This document shows, piece by piece, positions 36,855 through 49,628 of a stretch of DNA of 64,000 nucleotides. Position numbers and translations under genes: made by a program. The notes beneath the pieces were generated by a model. It worked only from the letters and a program-made list of their open reading frames with translations, searched no databases and had not been told where the DNA came from. The stretch comes from Desarmillaria ectypa. Taxonomy: Eukaryota > Basidiomycota > Agaricomycetes > Agaricales > Physalacriaceae. How positions within the stretch are numbered: the first letter of the stretch is position 1; every line of letters starts with the position of its first letter. The stretch lies in contig JAUDYN010000006.1 of NCBI GenBank assembly GCA_030407005.1, positions 496,001 to 560,000 on the forward strand, in the 5' to 3' direction.

Positions 36855-39800
36855 ATGAAATTTGCTCGGTGAGTCTGGTATCTCTTTTACAATGCAAGGA
36901 ACTAACCTCTACAAGGTATTTGCAGGAAACCCAGGTCTGTTGGAGAATTTCTGTCTACAATGTTGTATTGAGTCGAGTTATCTGGTCAGACTGCGGAATG
37001 GAAAAAAGCATATATGTGAGGACCTCTACTACTGCTTCTTTTGGTCCTCACTGCCGTGCAGTGACTATCGAGGGCTCAAGAAACGAATAAAGGCTATCAG
37101 GCGATGGCAAGAAGGTCATACCAGCATTCTCACCCCACCTGGTTCCGAAGCGCGTATCACAGAGTCTCCAAGGACATCTGAAGAGTCAGACGAGCGCACC
37201 CACAATGACAACGACAGTGAAGCAGGCTCGTCGCCGAAACTCGATGATAGTTCTCCGCGCAACGATGCCCTGGATCAGTCGACAAAGAGCCAAAAACTTT
37301 CTAGCAAGCAAAGCCGATTCGGCTCAAGGCTGCGGCGGGGCGCCCGGAGCTTGCGTGGTATGACACTTAGAAGCTCTCAATCTGCGTACCTGACATTATT
37401 GTTACAGCAAACTCCGCTCTTCATCCATACTCTATTCCTCCCACCCTCCAGGAGTTACGCCGACAGCTTTGTCCAGAGGAACTCTCCTTTTTAGATGCAC
37501 TCGACCAGGAGCTCGAAAAGATCGAGACCTTCTATCTCGATCGCGAAAAGGCGATGCAGATACGGACCACCGCGTTGGAGGAGCAGCTTCATGAGCTTAG
37601 TTACCATAGAAAGCTCTTTCACGAGACCCATCCTTCAACTCCGAAACCCTGGGTATTAGGTAAAGTTGGCAAAGTCGGTATCAAAAAGCCTCAGAAAGCC
37701 GTGGCCACAGACGGGTTTCGGTCTCAGAGAAACAGTGGCGAAGCAGCGCGACCGCACGGGAAAAGCCCCAGTTATGCTCACGCACTTGACCCGGATGAAT
37801 ACCAGAACGCGAAAAAGAAGCTTAACAAGGCGGTATTGGAGCATTACCGGTAATTCAAGTTTGTTGAAACGTTTCCAGACGCTCACCATACCTAACAGCG
37901 GACTGGAAACGCTGCACAACTACCGAGCTCGTAGCTTTCATTTGGTCGCCCAAACAGGTACTGATCATTGATCTAGGTTTTGAACCTGACCGGATTCCGC
38001 AAGGCGTTAAAGAAGTTCGAAAAAGTGACGAAGGTGAACGACGACACTGCAATTGCAGCCAAAGGTCGACTCATACTTTGAATATAGATACCCCTTCAGA
38101 ATGCGTATATGTCAGAGAAGGTGGAAATGAGTCCCCTTGTCTCCGACATGGGTGTCCGCAATATGATGGACGAAATGGTGAACATATATGCGACTCAGTT
38201 CGGTGAAGAACCAAAACATTGTGGCGCAGAATTATACTCACCTCTGTCCCAGTACGAGGCGACAAGAAACGAGCAATGACAAGATTGCGTGGAGGCTTGC
38301 TCGCCAAGAGTCACCATTTTAGTACTTTCCGTTCAGGTATTTTGTTAGGCTTGGGCATTCCTGCGCTAGTATCTGGTATATACCAAAGTACGCCATCGCA
38401 TTGAAGCGGGACGAGTCTTTCTGACGTATTACAGGCTTCCAACAGACCACACGAGACCAGATACCCGGATGGGACGGACTACTCTTCGTCTATAGTATTC
38501 TTCTTGTTCCGGTAATCTTCTCAATGCTTGTCGGGCTAAATACCTTGGTATGGGCGCGAGCCAGGATTAACTACGTCTTCATATTCGGTAAGTTGAAGGA
38601 TGCACGCACCCGACATTGACTCAGCATCCTGACAGAGCTGGATTACCGAACACAGCTTGATCATCGAGAATATTTTGAGGTCGGTGGTTTTTGTTGGTAA
38701 AATTGCGATGTTCATTGACTTCTTTCAATCAGATACCTTGCATCCTTTTCACGACACTGTGCTACACGTTCTGGCTTTCGTTCACACGTATCGGAGTTCC
38801 CTCTGTCGATCCTACAATATGGCCTGCAGTCTGGTTGGGTTTCGCTGCCGTACTCCTCTTTGACCCACTACCTATGTTCTTCAAGCCTTCGAGGTATTGG
38901 CTTGTACGAAATGTCGGACGGCTGCTCATCCCGGGTGTGCATCATGTAGAGGTACGTCTCGTTCTTATAACACCATCCCGAATCTAATCAATACACAAAA
39001 TAAAGTTCACCGATTTCTGGATGGGGTTGGTCATTCTGTATCATTTGTGGCTGCTCTCACATGATGACTTTCTTTGCTAGAGATCAGTTCTGCAGTCTCA
39101 TATTTACGCTCTCGAACGTGTATCTCTTTTTCTGTTCGTATGCTCAGGGCTTCGACCAGTGGCGACAATGTGGTGCCGGTTCGAAATATTGGCCAATCAT
39201 CTTCGTTTTGGCGATGCTTCCTCTCCTGTCCCGTCTTATACAGAGTGTTAGGCGTTATGCGGATTCTCATCTGATCACGCATCTGATAAATGTTGGTTTC
39301 CTCCCTCCGCCAAATTCCTTATCCCCGATTCATTCTTCTTTTGTCGTAGGGTGGAAAATATGGGTCTGGAATCATCAGCTATCTCTTCTATTTCCTCTGG
39401 AGACATCAAGGTATTCCAAACGTCTCCACGCTTGTCGACTACGTTCACCTCATGATATAGGTGGCAATCACGGCGCAGTTTTCGCCCTTTGGTGCCTTTT
39501 CAACACCATCTATTCCTTATATGCTTCGTCATGGGTATGCTCTTTCCTTTCGCGGAATTCGACCCTATGTCAAATGTGTTTTAGGATTTTCTGATGGATT
39601 GGTCAGTGCTGCAAGCGCATGCTAAGCATCCACTCCTACGGAACGACCTTCTGTATTCCAACTATGTTCCTGTTGAGTTTCATCCATTGGCTGTTCCTGT
39701 CTGTGTGACTCAATCGCTTTTCCGTGTTTCAGTCGTACTATTTTGCCATCGTAAGATCTTCACCAAGGCCTAGAACCTTTACTGAAAGTTGCATTCTCGG

Positions 39801-40108
39801 TATAGATCTCCAATGTTATCATCAGGTTCATCTGGGTCATTTACATTCCCCGAGGGGGACCTGATTTTTACCTGAGGTCGTTTATTGCTGGGATACTAGA
39901 ATCCATGCGCCGAGTGCAGTGGAACTTTTGTAAGTTGCCCTTTCTTCTACGAAGCGTTCAGCCAATGATAAATAAACAAGACCGACTGGAGAATGAACAT
40001 CTTGGTAATATGGATCAGTATCGAGTAACACGAGAAGTCCCATTGCCCTATTCATTAGACGACATGGGACGCGACGTGGACGATGATGACGTTGACGACT
40101 CCCGCTAG
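36855..40108 (+). CDS. SYG1: SPX-EXS phosphate transporter, SYG1/XPR1 family
   Basis: The N terminus MKFARYLQETQ (split by an intron after five codons), TAEWKKAYIDYRGLKKRIKA, LSFLDALDQELEKIETFYLD and TGFRKALKKFEKVTK form a complete SPX domain, the inositol-pyrophosphate sensor, with a disordered Ser/Asp-rich insert between its helices. After RGDKKRAMTRLRGGLLAK come membrane segments (SGILLGLGIPALVSGIYQS, LLFVYSILLVPVIFSMLVGL) and the EXS domain (YTFWLSFTRIG, GDQFCSLIFTLSNVYLFFC, RRYADSHLITHLINGGKYG, ALWCLFNTIYSLYASSWDFL, ESMRRVQWNFYRLENEHLGN). The acidic end finishes at TAG 40106-40108. More than fifteen introns. XPR1/Syg1 proteins export phosphate, gated by the SPX domain; fungal localisation may be plasma or internal membrane. 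One splice junction after NYR near 37925 is non-canonical (see findings). Confidence 0.92.
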
Positions 40109-40309
40109 AATATTGCAAACCTGAAATTACCGCTTCTATAAGCATCATACTGCATTATCCTGATCCTAGACCGGAGACCGTTACTCTGTTTAGGCAGTGG
40201 GGTATAGTTGCACGGTGTTTACCGAAGATGTCCATCACAATCGTCTGCCCATGCTAATTGCTGATCAGGACCAACCCGATCATACTTATCACCTGAATAT
40301 ATACGCGTG
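40109..40309. other. Short spacer between converging SYG1-like and VPS16 genes
   Basis: Shared 3' region of about 200 nt, no gene. Confidence 0.5.
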
Positions 40310-43300
40310 CTACTTCATTGACGATGCGATCTGGTCGAGTTCTCGTCGCATGAGAGAATCGGGACATTTTTTCCGTATGGAACTGTCATAGACATTCTAA
40401 GCACGACGAATGTCGGCAATAATAGAACAACGCACTCAAGCTTGGTTTTATCCCCACGTTCCTTGCATTCTTTCGCAGCGAGCCGCCATTCGTTGCATTC
40501 GGCATAAAGGTCGGCGCGCTTCGAAGAGTCGCACCGAGCAACATAGGGCACAGCTTCCTTCGAATGCCCGTTCTCCACGAGACAGTGAACGAAAGGCTCG
40601 TAACCAATAGGGCTCCTTTTTGACTTGGAAAAAGCATCAAGCCCTTCGAAATCCCTCATTTCTACGAGAGTAGCCATCTTGAGGTACCAGAATCTAAGAA
40701 ACCCGCAGTCATAAATCACCATCCTGATGAAGGAAGAATTCTATCTTACCGTTTGTCTGGAACTCTAAAATCTGTTCTCGTTTTATCCGCACGCTTTGAC
40801 ATGCTGTTGAGCAAACATGTGCGAATGGTTTCATTAATACTCAGGCCGAAAAATGAAATCTTGCCATCGCCCTCCTTTTCCAATTGCTGCTGGAATGTCA
40901 GTAGTCGCGCGTATTCGTCCATCATCTGCACAATCGAGATACGATGAATCACAGATTTCGGCAAAAGAAAGATACCTTACTTTGGCCTCAAAGACCCTGT
41001 CCTTGTCTTCGGAGAAAAACTTCTGTGCAGACTTAACGGATGTAATTTTGGAATCTGAGTCCTAAAGATAGGGAAAAAATGAGCCCGGAATACGTTGCTC
41101 TGATTACCATACTTACCGTCATTCTTGAACATTCATCAAGTGCTAGGACGGCGCTCTCCACTCGCCGATCATCTGAATAATAGAAATCCCGGAGCATATC
41201 CCGATTTTGCTCTCGAGCGTATACCTGAAGTAATTTACTAGCTGGGGCAAGGCGAGAACCACCATCTTCGATAAGCCGAAAAAAGGAACCGAGAGTGAGT
41301 TGTTGATGTAGGTGCAAAAGAACATGGTAGACTTCGCACAATGATATGAGCATCATAGCCGAAGAGCATGCATCGAAATCATGACGCACCGAGGTCTGTA
41401 TCACCACTATCAACAGCCTTCTCCAACGCTAGTCGATCTTCCTTCATGGTCAACAGCAGAGGGACCTGGTCGGACGCATTTGATTCGTGGTCTAATAGCT
41501 ACGATAGGGCGTTAGGGAGCGAACTCCATATGATCGAAAAATCGCAAACCTTGGTAGCAAGTCCTGCTCTCCCAACTTCCCAAGCACGCTTAGCAATCTC
41601 AGCATAGCTAACATCCGCCCCACCGAGCTGCTTGAATTTATCGACAATCAGTTTGCAAACTTCATCATCTCCTCCGAGTTCCCCATCGCTTCCGGCCGCC
41701 GCAGAAGGCTTTGATCGGAGAATTTTGGCACTCGCCCAGTGCTTCAGTACGTGATCGGGCTTCATACCCAGAAAACTGGATATCCGGAGCGCAAGGAGAT
41801 GCATATTCCGCGAGGTAAGGCGAGTAATGATATATGATGGCAATGCATATACATATCTGATACAGTGATAATGAAAATTCGCTCATAGGTGAAGTAACCG
41901 ACTTACTGGGCGTAGGTAAGCGGTATGCCTATCTCATAGTAGCGGACCGCATTGAGAACTTTAAGCGTCTGACCCATGTTAACGAAGTCGGTAGGATCAT
42001 AGAAGTCTAAAAAACCCCGTCCAAACTTGGCTGCCTGAACGAAATGAAATGAGAACGATCTTCGGGAATTTATGTTGGCGAATAGTTTACATTTAGAAGA
42101 CTGCGCTGCCAATAGGGCTCCCATTCTTGCCCCGCAGCATCGATGCATTGATCTACGGCAACAGCTAGATCTGGGCGTATGCTGCGAATGCTTTCATCTG
42201 CCTTGGGAGAGCGTTCGGTGAAGCTCTTCCATGCGTCGTAGAGAATGGCAGCTGGGGCCGTCGAACCTGGCCTGAAGATCGCCGATGTTGATGCTGTTTC
42301 CGGGCTATCAGTGCGTGGGAAGGCAGAGGAGGCGAAGACCTACTCGGAACCTTCTGTATAAGATCACAGACATCTGGGCCCATAACGCGCACACCATCCG
42401 GTTCAGTTACTGCATACAAAGAACCGCCATAGAAATATCTGTGGCTAGGATTAGCATACGCGAAACAATGTAGCGAAGAGAAGCCTACTCCAGAGTGTCG
42501 GCAAAAGGACCAACTAGAACTGCTACGGAGCTCCAGGTGACAAGGATAGCGTCATTGCCACACCATTCTACCTGTTGTATTTGACCTTCCGCCGAAATAG
42601 TACTAGTATCGAATTCTGTGATTTGACGCTGAAAATCTGTAGAGATTACAAGGAGAGTACCAGAAAATGTGAGCAACGCGAGCGTTTTGCCATTAGGAGC
42701 TGGCGAAATATGCGTGAATGGCCCTTGTGATAGTCGTTGATCAACGCTTTCAAGATTGTCGACGGAAAAGATAGTTCCCTCTGAAGAGAGGAGGACCTCA
42801 ACATGCCGAGATATATTCAAGTCCGGAGGAATGATAGCCCACGAATGTGGTGGCTCAGGCAACCCTAGTGAAGAAGTCAGTGTGATAAATTAAAAGGACA
42901 GAGTCTCAAGTACCCGGGTTTGAAAGAATTAATGGTCTCGTCCCCTTCCATCCCTTCACTTCTAGGAGTGTCAATGATCCCGTCAGTGCCACAAAGCCGT
43001 CTTCATGTATTCGCGCGTCAATCACGCCCAGTTCGGCTGCGTCGCTTCCCAAGGAGTATTGTTGGTAGTCTCCTTGAAGGTCGTATATTCGATAAGTGCC
43101 CTCTTCATTGATTACGACCAGGTTCTCATCAGCGTTCCAGCCAAAGCGAATAATCTTTCCTTGGTCCCACTGTCGACAACGAAGTCAGCGAGACCTGACG
43201 TGCATTGAATTATACAAGATATCCACACTGAGCATCAGAAGTCCTTCCCCAGCTGGAGAGTAGATTTGTATCTGAGATTTCCCAAAGGCCGGAGTAGCTC

Positions 43301-43539
43301 GTCCCAGTGCGATAAGTTTGGTGGTATCACGCATCACCGCTAACGGCGGCGTTCCTTAAGCACAAACAGCAAAACGGCTAAGAATTCAGCGCACCTATTG
43401 GCCCTCCATACCGGCAGCCCGCCGTAATGTAATCCGAAAAGTCAGGAAACTTGCCAGATACAGAATACAATTGTTGCCTTCGGTAGAACACGTTTCCATC
43501 TTGCATCGCTTGCCACGATGCTGTCGGGTGGTCAGGCAT
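40310..43539 (-). CDS. VPS16: Vacuolar sorting protein Vps16, HOPS/CORVET core subunit
   Basis: Vps16 with Vps11, Vps18 and Vps33 forms the tethering core for endosome and vacuole fusion. From ATG 43537-43539 ([20 protein letters not shown]) the N-terminal beta-propeller reads [59 protein letters not shown] and [20 protein letters not shown]. The alpha-solenoid part has [50 protein letters not shown] and [21 protein letters not shown]. The C-terminal Vps16 domain has [59 protein letters not shown] and KYGYEPF-like text, finishing [14 protein letters not shown] at TAG 40310-40312 after a last intron near 40393-40432. About fifteen introns. The order of motifs matches Vps16 from end to end. Confidence 0.92.
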
Positions 43540-43888
43540 TGTCGTTAAATATACAGCAGTGCTGGGACTAGCAGACGAGCCAGATAATAGGAAAATAGAG
43601 GGAACAAGATGATGGAACTGAGCAGAAGACGTTCGTCCTAAAAAGGAAGCTCGTGCTATTATGCGATCTTCACCTACAACACCTAGCTAATATGTACCAA
43701 TTACTTTTGTACTATCGACAACGAAGAGGGGTGAGTGAAAATGGGGAGAAATGATAGCAAAAAGCGGAATATTGCGTTTGAAATATACACGTGGACATCA
43801 ATAGCGACGGATATGAATACATGCGGCAAACTGTCCCAGTCCATGATGTGAGTATTGGAGCCGTAAAATTGATAGTGAAACATATCGT
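43540..43888. other. Spacer between two minus-strand genes
   Basis: Promoter of VPS16 and 3' region of the arrestin-like gene. The frame at 43701-43883 has no recognisable motif. Confidence 0.45.
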
Positions 43889-45709
43889 CTAGATGATACG
43901 TATTGGAATGCGGTCACGGACTTCGTCTTGGCCGACGAGAATAGATACGTCCAAGTAGTACTGTGGAGAAATCAACGAAAGTTGATTTACGAGAAATGGT
44001 GAACAGACCTTGATGCTTAATCCCACCCAATCAATGGACGGGAGCATATCTTTATCCAGAATTATTTTAGATTTATGCAGCCCATCCGGAAGAGTTGCAT
44101 GGATCTGCAGTGATGGATGCGTGTTTGAGCCACCGTGATGTCTTGGGCGCTTGGGGAACCCAATACATATACTTGAGTGGATAGTATTCGATTCTGAAAA
44201 GACAGCATGCGCAGGAAGTTGCGGCAGAGGTTTCTGCATGAGAGGTTTCCTCCGTCGCTCCTCCATACTGTCATCAATCGTTTTGTTACCACGACCAATG
44301 AGAGGGGACGAGCTCTTCACGAGTCTGATGAACCGAATGCCGTTGCGAGGACCATCATCGTCACTTGAACTGGGTGTCTGTGGTGGAGTAGGAGGTAGTG
44401 CCGCTGACTCGGTGACTGTGACCTGTCGTATGAGCGAAATAGATATCGTCGCATCTGAAGCAATTTCTCGTGTCAAGGACGGAGATCTAGGCATTGTAGT
44501 GAACACGACGAAATATGGAAGAGAAGAGGAGCGAGGAAAGGTAAGAGTAGTCGGCAGGGTAATCTATTGCCAGCGCGTCATTCAAGGTGTCGCGACGACA
44601 TAGGGGGGAGAGACTTACAGCACACCGGAAAGGAACTGGCCGGTCAGCTCGCAACGGCATTTCAAGCCAAGAACCATTGTCTCCTAGACCATCTAAGGAC
44701 TGAAAATCGACATCAGGGTGATAAAGAATAGGTGCCTCAAGGCTATAAATTCAATTAGCAGCTGTGATGCGATACTCGCAGAAGTAGCTTACAATGATGG
44801 ATATTCATAAGCCGCCGTGGGGTCCCAGGTCACCAAGATCTTATACTCGACCGAAAATGATCCTGCACGCGAGGTTGATGCGGGAGAACCTGCATGCTTC
44901 GACGAGTAGAAGGTCTGGGGGATCTCTTCTCCGCTACGACAACTGCGAGGAAGTTCAAAAGAGAAAGGGTAGGTTCTTTCAACAATAGATGGCGTCGGGT
45001 TGATGTCCAAGCTCGAGACGCTCGGACGCCGTCGCTTGCTACTGGCAAAGACCTCTCTGAAGGTAGAACGAGACGTGCCATCGGAGGAAGAAGACAGCTG
45101 GAAGGATGTTGAGGCGGAAAAAAATGTATGCTTTTGAATCTCATAATTCATCACCGACCCAGCAGTAGGTGGGTAAAATGTGAAGGTCCCTTCCAACTGT
45201 TTAAAAAAAAACTCCATCAGAACAAAGGGACCAGGCATTTAATGTCGCCACTTACCGTTACCGTCAAGCGTCCAGGCTGAACACAACTCGGGTCTAGCGT
45301 CACCATCCCACTGACATGGTCACCTTCACCAAAGAGTGGTTCAAGTTCCTTGCTTGTACGACCAAATCCCTCCTGCGCCTTCACAGAAGGACTGCATACC
45401 CGAAGAACCATTTGTAAGGAGCTGAGGAGATATGTAAGAAAGATCCTTTGCAGATGCTCAACAACAGAGAAACACGCACCGATATGTTGAAGTATGAGGA
45501 TAAGGGGGAGGCGTGAAAGCAAAACTTGAAGGAAGGCGACGATTCTCGTTACTAGATAACGAGTCGAGACGGCGACGATGCAGCATGGGTAAGGGAGGGA
45601 CGGGACGAAGGACGAAGGACGAGTTCACGAGAAGAGGAGCACAAAGTGAGTGTCTTGATGTACTTTTAAGCGCGAATGCATCAGGGACGGAGGGTATTCG
45701 AATATTCAT
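43889..45709 (-). CDS. Arrestin-like protein
   Basis: Starts at ATG 45707-45709 with a basic, serine-rich leader (MNIRIPSVPDAFALKS) and PPPYPHTSTYR. The arrestin N-terminal sandwich is then visible: PLFGEGDHVSGMVTLDPSC, GRLTVTLEGTFTFYPP, FFSASTSFQLSSSSD, YPFSFELPRSCRSGEEIPQT and FSVEYKILVTWDPTAAYEYP. The C-terminal part starts with LPYFVVFTTMPRSPSLTRE, has a long Ser/Pro-rich insert (PPTPPQTPSSSDDDGPRNG), then LPSIDWVGLSIKYYLDVSIL and ends at TAG 43889-43891. Fungal arrestin-related proteins recruit ubiquitin ligases to membrane transporters. No PY motif was noticed, so the adaptor role is uncertain. About five introns. Confidence 0.75.
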
Positions 45710-45867
45710 ATAAATTTGTTAGGTGATAAACGAATACCTCCTCTCGCATCGCTTTCGCGGAGATCGAATCTACCATCACCGGATTTTCACAGACCAAGCC
45801 TATGGTACGAGAACCATCATTAGCGTGATCAGGTCCGTGTGGAGTATTATACATGAAAAATCATCAT

Positions 45868-47330
45868 TCAACTGTTTTGCTGGCGTGATTTAGAGTTCAG
45901 AACACCTTTATGTGGGACTTTCAATCGGCCAGTGGGAATGACAGTATCAATCGGAAGCTTCAAGTGTCTTCCCAAGTAACTGGATGTAAAATCCTCTGGT
46001 ATGAAATAGAATTTATTAGCATGAGGCACAAAGTATGCCATCGGAAGTGGTGAATGGAATATGCATGGGACGTCCTGATCGGGAAAATTGCTTGAGATCA
46101 TCTTACGGTTCTTTCCATGGAAACCGACATGATTCCTCAAACCCATGGACAGAAAGAACCAAATCACTATGCATTATGAGGAAAATTATCCCTCATACTA
46201 GGAGAAGTCAAGACTCACGTTACATTTTCTGGGGTGCTGGGAGAGTAAGACGAACTTTACTGAGTACATAACCATCGCGGGCTTTGCACAAATCGAATCC
46301 GAATGTTGTCCCTATACGATTGCTTCTCACGACAGCGCATGATCTGCCGGGGCGGTAAATAAACGCCATTTTCGTCGGAAGATTGCAGCCTGCCGAAAAC
46401 GATAAGCCCGATTATAATTTGTGGCTTTTCCCGAGTTTCAGGACCAAGGGCTAAATGGATAAACGAGATTGAAACTCTATGGGTCTCCGCCGACCCAGAT
46501 AATCGATGATATTCGTTGACCGAAGACGGATTCTCGCAAAACGCCCAAGCCCCACATTCAGCCTTGTGCCAAAGGGCATTTAAGCAGTTTAGGAAGTAGG
46601 ACCCAAGATATCGGTGCAAGGGTAGACGGGGAGCCTTCGGTCATAGTAAATCAAAGATAGGAAGGGGGCATCTTTCAAGACTGTATTGGAAATATTTGTA
46701 TCGCCAACAGTTCGAGGAATGACGAAACAGTCTATATCCTTTTGAACACGGATGGAGGGACCGCGAATCACACCAGAAGATATCATGTTGTCAATCATTC
46801 CAAAAAAAACAGGAACCTAAAGTCACGGGAGGGTGAACGCAGCGTGGCAACCCGTTCTACAAGCTATAATGAATGGATTCTGATCCAGAAGAGAATTGAT
46901 TGAGAAGACTAAAATTTACAGACCTCGGAGAAATCCTCACACCAGTGAGATGTGGCATCCCGTCCAGGCTGTGCTTGGTGAGTAAATTCCGGCTCAGCGG
47001 TGCGAAAGCAAAACCAATGTGGGCGATACTTGCTAAGTTTACCTTGCAAGACTGAGCTGTTCAGATTTTTCAGTCGAGAGTAGTACCCAGTAGCAGTAAA
47101 ACGTCCGTCAGGGCCAAACGCACATGAAAATTTTCAGAGAAAAAGTGCCCCAACAAAGGTTGGACCGTAAAGTTTGAATGATGAGAAAGCATTCCGTTCG
47201 AAACACAGAAGCTAATGACAAAGACATGTATACTGCCTCCGCCGACCAACTGCCCTCCGCGAAAAATGCTGGTCCGTTTAACACTCGCAACCCGTGCACC
47301 TGCTATATTTGAGTGACACAATGCATCCCT
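45868..47330 (-). CDS. Unrecognised multi-exon protein, possibly degenerate
   Basis: Coding-like segments on the minus strand, in order: AGARVASVKRTSIFRGGQLV and FTVQPLLGHFFSENFH (47322-47190); CAFGPDGRFTATGYYSRLKN...ATSHWCEDFSE (47130-46920, another frame); after an intron, VPVFFGMIDNMISSGVIRGP, DCFVIPRTVGDTNISNTVLK and IYYDRRLPVYPCTDILGP; then CGAWAFCENPSSVN, RVSISFIHLALGPETREKPQ and IIIGLIVFGRLQSSDENGVY; and a last segment to about 45868. There is no AG acceptor between the first two segments, so a one-base frame break is likely. The start may lie further upstream, where a frame without ATG (47334-47546) splices onto the first segment. No family recognised. It is divergent from the MAT2B-like gene. 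Confidence 0.45.
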
Positions 47331-47600
47331 AAACTATCGAATCCGCTGACCTCTTTGGGAGACAGAATATTTCGGCGTTGTCAAGGTGGAAGGTGCCGTA
47401 GGTAAAAACAAGGTCCAGGTCCAGGACTTAGTTGTCAAGTTACCGTACGTTCCGGAAGAATACAGTCTGACTTTTGAATGGGCGGCGTAGTCAAGTAGGA
47501 GGTGAGTGATGAAGTTCGGCTCGGCTGCCGAGTGCCGATCATTCACGTGCGATCGGGCGATAAGATAATATTTACTGTACAGTGCTTGTTATTCCGCACC

Positions 47601-48890
47601 ATGACTACTCCTGCCACAAAACAACGAATTATCATTACTGGTAATCCCGCCCAATAAGAAATACGTGTAGAAGAGACATACATTTTTTGCAGGTGCCTCA
47701 GGAGTCTTAGGAACTGCTGTACGCGAAGCCTTCGAACGTGCAGGGAATTTTCAAATCCTCAGTCTTTCTCACACACGATCAGGCAACGACCTAATTAGAC
47801 TCGACCTGGTTGACAAGAGTGAGGTCGACAAAGTGTTCACTGCATTTAACCCTGACTGTAAGTCATCCTGTCAAGGGCGGTGGACAGATCTAGTAGTTTA
47901 TACAATCGCAAGGGGTGATCCATTGCGCTGCAGAAAGGAGACCGGATGTCGTTGAAAAGGTCGGTTTTCATATTCGTCTATCTTGAAGTGACTATGCCAA
48001 TGATCTTATCCTCCTCCAGGATCCTGATGGTACCCGCAGAGTACGCTTGGATTGTGTACCTTGCAGTCTATACGATATCTAATTTGTCGTCCAGATCAAT
48101 GCAGAAGTTCCTGCTCATCTCGCTTCAATGGCCAAATCTTTGAATTACACTCTGGTTTATATTTCTACGGGTCCGAGATTCGATTAATGCATGACCTAGG
48201 CTAACATTGAATCGTTTACCAGACTATGTTTTTGACGGTACTTCTCCTCCCTACGGCCCGTCTGCAAAGACGAACCCGCTTCAGCTCTATGGAAAGACCA
48301 AACGCGACGGCGAAGAGGCCGCATTGTCGATGGACCGCGCAAAGGTCATCGTTCTGAGAGTCCCAGTCTTGTATGCTCCTGCGTAATCTTACCAACCAAT
48401 CTGACCCTCTCATAGGTATGGGCCAGCGCCGAAGAATTCTGATAGCGCTATCAATATCCTACTTGACGTCGTTCAGGACCAATCAGGAAAAACTTACAAG
48501 ATGGATCACTATGCAACGCGTTACCCTACCAACGTCGTTGATATCGGTAATTTCCTGGTCAAGCTTACTGGTGTGCATTCATATCGCTGTCAAGGCGGCG
48601 TTCATCCTCATATATATATTGCAGAGCTCAAGAAGCCCATCCCTCCCATTCTCCATTATTCCGCCGCCGAGCCCTTCACCAAATACGAGATCTGTCTCGT
48701 ATTTTCCAAGATCCTCGGGTTACCCCATAAGCACATCAAGCCTGATGCCGAACCGCCCACAGGCCCAGGGGCAACGACCCGACCCAAAGATTGCCAGCTA
48801 AACACGCAAGAGACTGAGGATCTTGGAATTGAGGGCGGTCTTGGCTTGTCACTTTTCGAGGAATGGTGGACTCAATACCTCAAGAAGTAA
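47601..48890 (+). CDS. MAT2B / dTDP-4-dehydrorhamnose reductase-like SDR
   Basis: Extended short-chain dehydrogenase of the RmlD family. MTTPATKQRIIITGASGVLG holds the GxxGxxG loop. Then come IRLDLVDKSEVDKVFTAFNP, WVIHCAAERRPDVVEKDPDG, YTLVYISTDYVFDGTSPPYG and PLQLYGKTKRDGEEAAL, where Y-x3-K is the catalytic pair. VIVLRVPVLYGP and the C-terminal PTNVVDIGNFLVKLTELKKP follow, to TAA 48888-48890. Eukaryotic relatives are regulatory beta subunits of methionine adenosyltransferase, while bacterial ones make dTDP-rhamnose. Fungal genes are usually annotated by either name. Several introns of 50-60 nt; one near 48576-48625 removes a short extension inside the frame. Confidence 0.88.
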
Positions 48891-49628
48891 GCAACCCTGT
48901 ATCATCTTCCCTCAAGTTCACGCCGTCTTTTATATTGTAATCAGCAGGATGTTGAACCAATGATAAACGTATTGTTTCTCGGAAATTCAGGACTGTGCCC
49001 CGCGGGGTCTGAGTTTTACTTTCCCCTTGGAGACTATCTTTCTCAGCTGCGATCTGCCGGTTTTGTGACCCTGGTACGAGCCTCGAGGTGTCAGGATGGG
49101 CCCTACGGCGTTGTCGGTGCTCCAGAAAATGGTGTCTAATGGAGCGGACACCTGAGCCCACTTCTCACCATCGACGGTCGCTTGTTATCACGGCTTTCGG
49201 ACTCTTCAGGCCGCCTCTCTACATAGACGACGCCGCTTGAGACTTTACGTCAGGAAGCTTACGACTCGATCTCATCATCTACGACGGTCGGCGCTGTGAA
49301 GAGCAGTAATAGGTTGCATAAATCCCGCTACTGACCCCTTACGGATAGCTCAAGCGATGGTTGTCGTCATTCGTACCTTGATTCTTCGAGGCTCATCAAT
49401 GAAATGTTCCTGGCGCGCAGTGATTCTAACAGGTCTGATGTCACTGTCCAGGCATATATAAAGTCTATTCGTCTACGACAAGAGTTGTATAACTCGAACG
49501 CCCAAATGGCAGACTAGCGAGTACAAGTATGAAAAAAGATCAGAGTATGTATACTTCCATGTAACTTAAATGTTATTGAATGGTGTTACACCAGTCGATA
49601 AAAGACCCAAAAAAAATTCACAGGAGAT
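48891..49628. other. Intergenic between converging genes
   Basis: No gene seen. The minus-strand frame at 48880-49161 overlaps the 3' end of the reductase gene and lacks motifs. Confidence 0.5.

Noticed and set aside
40315..40722. Continuous minus-strand frame extending the VPS16 end
   Set aside because: A 40-nt intron at about 40393-40432 gives the conserved Vps16 C terminus, so the read-through frame is not used.
48880..49161. Minus-strand frame of 93 codons
   Set aside because: Overlaps the 3' end of the MAT2B-like gene, with no motif or splice logic.
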